DNA of 27,687 nt from a virus: positions 1 to 27,687 of the IMG/VR virus record IMGVR_UViG_3300022540_000656; one strand, 5' to 3'. The position numbers and the translations under genes are program-made. This document shows positions 21,054 to 27,687 of the stretch, one piece after another. Numbering within the stretch: the stretch's first letter is position 1; every line of letters begins with the position of its first letter. The notes beneath the pieces are model-generated. The model saw only the letters and a list, made by a program, of their open reading frames with translations, did not search any database and was not told the DNA's origin.

Positions 21054-22923
21054 CATCATACGGAACCGCATTATGGCGGATGATAAGACCAGGGCAGGTT
21101 TTCAGAGCGCCGGGGCCAATGCCACCAAGTATGGCAAAACGTCCAGCAAGGCTGCTGATATAGCCCGGCGAGGTTTCAGGGCCACCACAGTGGCCATCAC
21201 CGCCATGGTCACCGCATCCGCTGCCGTGGTTGCGGGTTCCTTTGCCTTGACCCAGCGCATGGCGGCCACCGAGGATCAGGCCGGTAAGTTTGCGGGACGT
21301 CTCAATATAGCTGTGGAGGAGCTGAGCAGGTATCAGCATGTCGCCGGGCTGTCCGGAGTATCCACCGCCACTCTTGAGAAGTCATTCCAGAAACTCCCAA
21401 AGAGCGTGGCGGATGCCGCCAAGGGCCTTGCAGCCCCACGGGATGCACTGGCAAAGCTGAATCTGGAAGCTGCTGATCTGATGAAGCTCGACCCCGTTCA
21501 GCAGTTCGAGGCCATATCATTGGCCATGGAGGGCGTGGCAAACACCTCTGACCGTGTGCAGATAGCTCAGGACCTTATGGGACGTGGCGGAGTAGAGATG
21601 CTCCAGATAATTAATCAGGGCACGGAAGCCATGCGGTTGATGAAAGAAGAGTCTGACCTGCTCGGTCTCACCATAACGGGCGAGGCGGCGGCCAGCGCCG
21701 CAGCATTCAATGATGATCTTCTAAGGCTTCAGAGTACTACTACAGGCATGGTCAGGCTCTTTACCAATGAACTCAAGCCCATATTTACGGTGGTATTTCA
21801 GGAGGCGCGCAAGGCCATGCTGGATAACCGGGACGCCGCTGAGGATCTGGCGGCCTCTATACAAGGCAGGATAATCAAGGGCCTCAAGATAGCCCTGGAG
21901 GTCATGCGGTTCTTTCATAATGCGTGGCTGGGCATCAAGCTGGTGGGCACTGCCGCCATGACGGGCATATCCTTTGCCCTGGAGGTGCTACTGGACGGTC
22001 TCAGGACACTGTTATTGCCTCTGGATCTCATATTCGAGGGCCTTGTGGCCATCGGAGAGATAGATGTGAACCCCTTTGACAGCATGCAGAACGGTCTTGC
22101 GGACTTTACTTCCGCATCCGCTGACCAGACTGCCCAGATATGGGCTGATATCGAGGCCACTAATGCCGCATATGATACGGTGGGCGCCACCATTGACGGC
22201 CTTGGCGCGAAGATAGACGCGCAGAGAGAGGCTAATCGTGCTGCCGGAGCCGCTATTTCCGAACCCGGAGCAGCAGACCCGCGTGTGGAGCAAGAGAGGC
22301 TTACACAGGAACAGCTACAAGAGGTTAGAGTGGAGGCGGCATTCCAGGAGCTTGAGTTCGAGCGTCAGATGGATGAGAACTTTGCGGCCATACATGAAGA
22401 TCAGATGGCAAGGAAAAATGCGGAGATAGCCTTGGAACAAAGAGCAGCGCAGTCCAAGATAACTGCCATCAAAAGCGGGCTGGGCAATCTGGCCACAATC
22501 GCGAGGGCGGGTAACGCCTCATTTGAGACACAGAAGAAAATAGCCATAGCACAGGGTCTGGTGAATACTTATCAGGCTACAACTACTGCATATGCAAGCG
22601 CCCCCCACCCAGCTATTGGCGTAGTGCTGGCGGCCCTTGCCTTTGCCGCGAACATAGCGCAGGTGAATGCCATCAAGCGCACCAAGCCCGGAACTACCAG
22701 CGCGGGGGCATCTCCCACGAGCGGGGCCATACCTTCGGCTTCAGCAGCACCCGCTCCTGTCGCGCCTGCGGCTCCATTGCAGGATGTGGCACAGACCCAG
22801 CAGACAACATTGATTCTCCAGATAGAGGGCGACCTTGACCCTGACATGTTCACAGCCAAGCTGATGCCATCCATTAATAAATTCGCAGAGCGTGGGACAT
22901 TCCCACAAGTACAGGGAGCATGA
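21034..22923 (+). CDS. tail tape measure protein
   Basis: This 629-aa protein sets tail length and is ejected ahead of the DNA. N-terminus MATSIINIIRNRIMADDKTRAGFQSAGANATKYG is of the usual tape measure type. Hydrophobic segments at about 52-72, 309-340 and 525-542 and a Glu/Gln/Arg-rich coiled coil at about 410-460 agree. Residues about 545-590 are an Ala/Pro/Ser linker. By the usual 0.15 nm per residue, the tail would be near 94 nm, so it is a short to medium siphovirus tail. GAGGGAG lies 5 bases upstream. The start overlaps the end of the frameshift product. Confidence 0.88.
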   Translation: MATSIINIIRNRIMADDKTRAGFQSAGANATKYGKTSSKAADIARRGFRATTVAITAMVTASAAVVAGSFALTQRMAATEDQAGKFAGRLNIAVEELSRYQHVAGLSGVSTATLEKSFQKLPKSVADAAKGLAAPRDALAKLNLEAADLMKLDPVQQFEAISLAMEGVANTSDRVQIAQDLMGRGGVEMLQIINQGTEAMRLMKEESDLLGLTITGEAAASAAAFNDDLLRLQSTTTGMVRLFTNELKPIFTVVFQEARKAMLDNRDAAEDLAASIQGRIIKGLKIALEVMRFFHNAWLGIKLVGTAAMTGISFALEVLLDGLRTLLLPLDLIFEGLVAIGEIDVNPFDSMQNGLADFTSASADQTAQIWADIEATNAAYDTVGATIDGLGAKIDAQREANRAAGAAISEPGAADPRVEQERLTQEQLQEVRVEAAFQELEFERQMDENFAAIHEDQMARKNAEIALEQRAAQSKITAIKSGLGNLATIARAGNASFETQKKIAIAQGLVNTYQATTTAYASAPHPAIGVVLAALAFAANIAQVNAIKRTKPGTTSAGASPTSGAIPSASAAPAPVAPAAPLQDVAQTQQTTLILQIEGDLDPDMFTAKLMPSINKFAERGTFPQVQGA

Positions 22924-22926
22924 TAA

Positions 22927-25026
22927 ATGGCGCTTAACGCAAAAGGACAGATATTGGCGGATAGCATAACGGACGATAACCCGGTCATCGCTACCAGCCA
23001 GGACCCGGACCTTCCCATTGAGTTTGCGGTGGACGATGAGACCGCGACCTTCTGGAAGGCAGCGGCAGCGGGGACAGCAGATATAATCATAGACGCAGGT
23101 GCTGCGGATATTGTGGATGCCATAGGCATGGGTGTGCATAATCTCAAGACAGCGGCTGCTACCATAGAACTGCTCAAGAGCGCGGGGCTTGCCCTCTCGG
23201 ATGCCTTTGATGACAGCTCATTTGATACCGTGAACTTCGGGAGCGCTATTGCCGGCAGTGGTACGGTGACAGAGACCATAGAGCTGGCGGCAGTTGCCAC
23301 GGGCCTGGGGGATGCTGCCATGGTATGGGATAAGAATACGCTCAAGGGCAGGGCCATACCATATACACTCAAGCATAAATTTGATGCATCTCCCTTCGGT
23401 CTTAATGGCGAAAAGGTGCTTTGCCTGGGACTCTGGCAGGATTCCGTGGCCCCTGCGGTGCAGACAGGCGTGGCAGCGGTGGACGCCAAGCTGACGGTCA
23501 TGCTCTATGCCCGCAGGGTAAGCGCCGAGGCCTTGTTCTATATCGCCTACCGTACATCCACAGGTTCCTTTAAGTACTGGACAGGCTCTGCGTGGGTCGA
23601 CGACCAGACCAGCTTCTTTACGGGCGTTCTGGGAACTCAATATGTGGCATATATTATTAATGACGGTACAGGCCCGGACATCCAGCTATGGGATTCAAGC
23701 GAGAGCACGGAGCACGGGTCTGCCCAGCCTCTATGGGCCAGCATAGCTGATAGCCTTGACCTTGAGTATGGTGTATGGGGCGACCCTTCATCCGATGGGG
23801 TCATAACGGAATCAGAGCTGAAGGTGTTCAGGACGGATAGCTTTGATGATAGCTCACTGTCAGCCCTGTTCGGTCAGTCCACAAGCGGGGCGGGCACGGT
23901 ATCCGAGACCACCAGCCTGGCGGTAACAACCCTTGCCGCTGCTGATGCGGCCCTGGTCTCTTATTCCACCCCTTTAAACCCACGTGCTCAGGTGCCTTGG
24001 AAGGTTAGGCATACAGTAGAGGCCCTGGCGTTCGGTACGGGCTCGGAGATAAAGCTTCTTATGCTTCGTCAGGCAGCTGCCCCGCCTATCGTGACCACTA
24101 AGGCAGCCTTTGACGCCTCGGGCATAGCGGACATATATCAGGACTCCACCGGCGACCTGTTCTTCAGGTACTGGGATTCAGGCGGAACCGCTCAATACTG
24201 GGATGGCGGAGCGGGTGCGTGGACGACCACACCCACAAGGGCCAGCGCCGGAGTAGGCGATACCGTATATATTGCAGAGCTCTATAATGATCTGAACAAG
24301 CTGTATTTCAGGATATACAATTCATCTGATGAACTCATAGAATCAGCCGAGATACTCTGGTCAGGTGTCAGGGCGGAAGCCAACAGCCTGCGGGCCTTAT
24401 GGGGAGATCCATACACTGATACTGATTACGGACAGACCGTGAGCACATTATTTGAGCATTACACAGAGGGGTACAGGGGCACGATAAACAGTCAGCTATA
24501 CCAGCATACTGGCGAGGGCGGCACCTACACACAGGTGGAAGCGCCTTTTACTCCTGACCTGGACCTGGCATTCATACACTCAATAAGCTCTGATAGCTCA
24601 AGATATTGGAAGATCCAGATAATCACGGCCTCGGTCATTCCTTACATAGGGTATATAAGGCTGGGCGTCAAGTTCAGCCTTGACCGTTATCTGGCAGACG
24701 GATACGATCCGCAGCCAATGAAGTACAAATGGACATCCGGCCAGACCGAGGGCGGGAACTTCCTGCCCGTGGACAAGGCCCCTGAGCAGATACCCCTCAG
24801 CCTTGTGTTGAATAACCTTACGGATACATGGGTAGAGAACAGCCTGCGGCCACTGATGGAGGCACATATCGGCATAGGCAGGCCCTTCCTCTTTGCGTGG
24901 GACAATACCAACCATTCAAAACAGACATTCATCTGCCGTATGAAGGCCGGAGGCACCTGGGCAGCTCCATACAGCCAGAGCCGAAGAACTACAACCATAG
25001 CGCTGGAGGCGTTATTTAATAAGTAA
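22927..25026 (+). CDS. distal tail protein with two inserted duplicate beta domains
   Basis: This 699-aa protein has residues 1-90 (ILADSITDDNP, FAVDDETATFWKAAA, DIIIDAGAADIVDAIGMGVHNLKTAAATIELLKSAG) and 510-699 (SSRYWKIQIITASVIPYIGYIRLGVKFSL, then LSLVLNNLTDTWVENSLRPLMEAHIGIGRPFLFAWDN) that look like one discoidin-like distal tail protein. Between them lie two related domains, about 93-302 and 303-505, each starting with D(A/S)FDDSS and a GxGTVxETxxLA strand and ending with an LW...WGDP motif. They resemble lectin/LamG-type folds and may bind host surface sugars. GGGAG is 8 bases upstream. Confidence 0.65.
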   Translation: MALNAKGQILADSITDDNPVIATSQDPDLPIEFAVDDETATFWKAAAAGTADIIIDAGAADIVDAIGMGVHNLKTAAATIELLKSAGLALSDAFDDSSFDTVNFGSAIAGSGTVTETIELAAVATGLGDAAMVWDKNTLKGRAIPYTLKHKFDASPFGLNGEKVLCLGLWQDSVAPAVQTGVAAVDAKLTVMLYARRVSAEALFYIAYRTSTGSFKYWTGSAWVDDQTSFFTGVLGTQYVAYIINDGTGPDIQLWDSSESTEHGSAQPLWASIADSLDLEYGVWGDPSSDGVITESELKVFRTDSFDDSSLSALFGQSTSGAGTVSETTSLAVTTLAAADAALVSYSTPLNPRAQVPWKVRHTVEALAFGTGSEIKLLMLRQAAAPPIVTTKAAFDASGIADIYQDSTGDLFFRYWDSGGTAQYWDGGAGAWTTTPTRASAGVGDTVYIAELYNDLNKLYFRIYNSSDELIESAEILWSGVRAEANSLRALWGDPYTDTDYGQTVSTLFEHYTEGYRGTINSQLYQHTGEGGTYTQVEAPFTPDLDLAFIHSISSDSSRYWKIQIITASVIPYIGYIRLGVKFSLDRYLADGYDPQPMKYKWTSGQTEGGNFLPVDKAPEQIPLSLVLNNLTDTWVENSLRPLMEAHIGIGRPFLFAWDNTNHSKQTFICRMKAGGTWAAPYSQSRRTTTIALEALFNK

Positions 25027-26810
25027 TGGGCCAGCTAACTGATAATTTCAGCCGTCAGCGGGTGACACTTATTGTCATAACTGTGGACAAGTGCGCCAAC
25101 GTATACAGCGTCAATGATGGCGTGGCGTCCTTCTGCACGGCAGACAAGGAACCGGGCGCGGAATGCACTAACAGCTTCCATACATGTCAGGACAAGGCCA
25201 ATTACGTCAAGACCACAGAGGATTGGAAGGTCTGCACCAAAGATATAACGCCCTTCCCCGGCGAGGCTCTCTGGGAGCCCATACTGGATAAGGTGACGCT
25301 GACACCCACTGAGATACTGGAGACCAAGACAGCCAAGGCCCGCCTGAAGTTCAAGCTCGTCAACTATAAAGCCACCACTGTGGCATCTGAACTAAAACCA
25401 GCCGGAGATCCTTATGCGCGTAACCGCTCAAGCATATCCGGCACCCGTCTGCGCAAGCTCATAGCCCGGAACCCGAACCTGAAGGGCAGACTCGTACAGC
25501 AATATGAGGGCGCACTGGGGGATACATTCGCGGAATACACAGAGACCTTTAAAGGGCATATATGGAGCTTTACTCAGGATACGGCAGGGAATGTATCCCT
25601 CGAGGCGGAAGACCTGCTCACCAAGCTGGAGGACAAAGCAAACGAGCTGCCCCCGCGTGTGGAGGGCAAGCTGGCCAATGATATTACACCCGCGTCCACC
25701 TCGTTGACCGTGACTCAGCCCACGGAATATCCCGCAGCGCCTAATTATCTGTTCCTCGGATCGGGCGAGACAGGAGAGCTGATAAGATATGATGCCAAGG
25801 ACGATGCCACGGGCGTATTCTCATCCCTGAGCAGGGGGCAGGAGGGAACCACGGCCTCTGAGTTCAATGAAGGCGAGAAGGTCAAGCGCGTTCAGTGGTG
25901 GGACTTCCAGAACCCCTTTGATATTGCCCTGGACATCCTTGATCTATCGGGGCTGACGCCTTTTGTTAACGTGGCTTCCTTCACTGAGGCCAAGACAAGC
26001 CCGGAGGTGGATGTCAATCACTCGGCCTTCATCGTAGAGCCTACATTGGCAAGCATCCTGTACTATGAGCTGATGAAGCCCCTCGATGTGTCCACATGGG
26101 TGGGCGAAGACCTGACAATTAATGTCAAGCGCAACGTGAATATACCCGGCCAGACAGTCCCATCCCTCACGGAATCCGCCAATATATGGGCAGATAGCCA
26201 GAAGGTGAACCTCAATGACAGATCTCTCCGGAATGCCGCCTCATTGGCATGGAATCATATCCCCGGGCGCAACGCTAAAGAGGAGCTGTCATATAACAGG
26301 GGCAATATATATGCCAATACCAATTCTATCAGTGCCCTTGACCGCAACGAGATACTGCTGGAGCCCATGAAGAGCCGCTTTATCCGCTTCGGGGATACTG
26401 CCGAGGAAGTCGTGGAGGCATGGGTGACCAAGGCCCTCAGGCGATATGTTGTCCGCAGGCTGCAAGCTCAGCCCATCATTGACTTTAAGGTGGAATTCAA
26501 GGATTTTGAGCGCAAGACGGGCGAGACCGTGGAGCTGACCACCGATAAGATAGAGGATATCACAGGCGAGGGCGTGACGGGCGGGTTATTCATGCTCATA
26601 CGCAGACAGCCCGGCAGCAAGGATATAGCCCTCAGGGCCATCAAAGAACCTCAGGTATCTTATGGGGTATGGGCGCCCGACAGATTGGCAGGCGTGGCTT
26701 TCAGCGATGCCTCAGAGGATGATAAACGCTCCTATGGTGCGTGGGCCGATGAAAATGAACGTATCCCGGACGGTTCCTCTTACGGTGCCGAGGGTAAAGT
26801 ATGGTATTAA
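25026..26810 (+). CDS. tail hub-like minor tail protein, Cys-rich N-terminus
   Basis: This 594-aa protein has its N-terminal Cys at residues 23, 37, 47, 54 and 70. The block CxNSFxTCQDxxNY is a pattern I know from many phage hub-type minor tail proteins and may bind a metal or an iron-sulfur cluster as proposed for lambda gpL. Residues about 75-200 hold TLTPTEI and EYTETFKGHIWSFTQDTAGNVSLEAEDLLTKLE, typical of hub domains. Later residues include a phage-type domain LTVTQPTEYPAAPNYLFLGSGETGELIRYDA (about 225-280) and FIRFGDTAEEVVEAWVTKALRRY near 460. TAATG overlap with the preceding gene. Confidence 0.7.
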   Translation: MGQLTDNFSRQRVTLIVITVDKCANVYSVNDGVASFCTADKEPGAECTNSFHTCQDKANYVKTTEDWKVCTKDITPFPGEALWEPILDKVTLTPTEILETKTAKARLKFKLVNYKATTVASELKPAGDPYARNRSSISGTRLRKLIARNPNLKGRLVQQYEGALGDTFAEYTETFKGHIWSFTQDTAGNVSLEAEDLLTKLEDKANELPPRVEGKLANDITPASTSLTVTQPTEYPAAPNYLFLGSGETGELIRYDAKDDATGVFSSLSRGQEGTTASEFNEGEKVKRVQWWDFQNPFDIALDILDLSGLTPFVNVASFTEAKTSPEVDVNHSAFIVEPTLASILYYELMKPLDVSTWVGEDLTINVKRNVNIPGQTVPSLTESANIWADSQKVNLNDRSLRNAASLAWNHIPGRNAKEELSYNRGNIYANTNSISALDRNEILLEPMKSRFIRFGDTAEEVVEAWVTKALRRYVVRRLQAQPIIDFKVEFKDFERKTGETVELTTDKIEDITGEGVTGGLFMLIRRQPGSKDIALRAIKEPQVSYGVWAPDRLAGVAFSDASEDDKRSYGAWADENERIPDGSSYGAEGKVWY

Positions 26811-26822
26811 AGGAGATGCGAT

Positions 26823-27687
26823 ATGTCATATGACAGAATTGATGATACTGAAATAGACGCTGGTGGATTTATACTTGCCAGTACTGGCGCGAAGATACAG
26901 GAAAATCAGGACTTTTTTGCGGGCCAGCTGGGCACATTCGCTGCCGTCCAGATATCCAATGGCTCATTTGAGATAGCCTCGGACGCGGCCCAGCCGAACC
27001 TTCCGGACAACTGGACTCTGACAAGATATGCCAATGGCGTATTCGTGCTGGACGAGACAGATCCGCGACACGGAGCCAAGATAGCCAAGTTCACCCATCC
27101 GGGCGGGGCGGGCAACGGAGGCGGAAGCCTTGAGGCCGATTATTTCGAGTGCAGTCCTGATGTCGTGAAATATGGGCTTGCCCTGACCTTTTGGACTACC
27201 AATGCCAATGTGCGCATTAAGATCCAGGTGGAATACTTCACGGATGCCCAGGTCTCTATCAGCACAGAGACCCTGCATAATCAGACATCTGCAGGCGTAG
27301 GACTCAATGGTAATCCCACGAGCGCGGACAGGCGGGTTTATCCCCTTGCAGTGCCTGCCACGGCAAGGTATATGAGGGTGTTACTCACGGGAGGGGACAC
27401 GGACACAGATCCCGGATCTTCCACTGATATTTACTTTGACCAGGTATGGCTTATTCAGGAAGATGCGGGACATGCTAACTTGCCTTATAAATCAGGCACT
27501 GTGATAACATACTCGGATGATGGCCTTGATTCCACTACCAGCACACCATATGTGAAACGCAAAGAAGTCACAGTCTCAAGGCGAGGCACCGTTAATGTAT
27601 TTTTTAACTTGGCTCAATCCGGAGGCGGTCCTACTGGTGAGGTTAAGGGGCGCATATACGTTAATGGTGTTGCTGTCGGAACGGAGC
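26823..27687 (+). CDS. tail protein with carbohydrate-binding-like domain (partial, cut by window end)
   Basis: The reading frame is open from ATG 26823 (AAAGGAG 7 bases upstream) to the window edge, at least 288 residues. MSYDRIDDTEIDAGGFILASTGAKIQENQDFF is a spacer. NGSFEIASDAAQPNLPDNWTLTRYANG begins a jelly-roll of the CBM4/9 or galactose-binding kind, often used by tail adhesins. STDIYFDQVWLIQED closes it at about residue 210. A further beta domain starts at YSDDGLDSTTSTPYVKRKEVTVSRRG. It is last in the tail order, where the receptor-binding gene is expected. Confidence 0.65.
   Translation, partial: MSYDRIDDTEIDAGGFILASTGAKIQENQDFFAGQLGTFAAVQISNGSFEIASDAAQPNLPDNWTLTRYANGVFVLDETDPRHGAKIAKFTHPGGAGNGGGSLEADYFECSPDVVKYGLALTFWTTNANVRIKIQVEYFTDAQVSISTETLHNQTSAGVGLNGNPTSADRRVYPLAVPATARYMRVLLTGGDTDTDPGSSTDIYFDQVWLIQEDAGHANLPYKSGTVITYSDDGLDSTTSTPYVKRKEVTVSRRGTVNVFFNLAQSGGGPTGEVKGRIYVNGVAVGTE

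Noticed and set aside
22572-23501. 309-aa minus-strand ORF across the tape measure/distal tail boundary
   Set aside because: Ser/Ala-rich shadow of two well-supported plus-strand genes; no ribosome site or family pattern.
1-27687. CRISPR arrays, tRNA genes, insertion sequences, integrase and attachment sites
   Set aside because: I looked for regular spaced repeats, cloverleaf-like ends, transposase or recombinase motifs and saw none; the repeats present are short and local.

Overview
This window is the late structural region of a tailed dsDNA bacteriophage or prophage with a long, lambda-type (siphovirus) plan. Every supported gene is on the plus strand. Most neighbours are coupled by overlapping stop/start codons (TGATG, ATGA, TAATG). 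The host is probably Gram-negative: Sec-type signal peptides, a lysis cassette and lambda-like packaging, portal and head-tail genes are present. ATA and AGG codons are common, which argues against an enteric host. No integrase, repressor, tRNA, rRNA or CRISPR array is visible, so lifestyle cannot be judged.

Layout: 1-192 is an AT-rich leader with a -10 box, an 18-bp perfect palindrome and short direct repeats in front of the small terminase gene (193-1149). From 1146 to 4545 a 3.4-kb array of seven small, mostly unrecognised genes separates the small and large terminase genes. They are joined head-to-tail by near-identical SD/stop/start junctions, and parts of them are duplicated and shuffled. 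The large terminase (to 6445) is followed by a helix-turn-helix gene, a small AT-rich ORF and a short non-coding stretch with 9-bp iterons. Then come a gpW-position protein, lambda-type portal, S49 prohead protease with a nested scaffold, a decoration protein with an N-terminal membrane segment, and a Mu gpT-type major capsid protein closed by a strong terminator (12457-12492).

Downstream are a gpFI-position acidic protein, two related secreted proteins, a gpFII-like connector, a lysis cassette (14843-16636), a putative adhesin/structural protein, a tail terminator fused to two beta domains, tail tube, tail assembly chaperone with a clear -1 programmed frameshift site, tape measure, distal tail protein carrying two inserted duplicate domains, a Cys-rich tail hub protein and the beginning of a carbohydrate-binding-like tail protein cut by the window end.

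The most notable points are the cassette array between the terminase genes; export signals on three successive head-module genes; a leader-ORF/anti-SD element before the tail chaperone gene; the textbook frameshift signal and its hidden second reading frame; the nested scaffold start; and the combination of a lambda-type portal/terminase with a Mu-type capsid protein. All family assignments come from reading the translated sequence and remembered family patterns; no database search was run.
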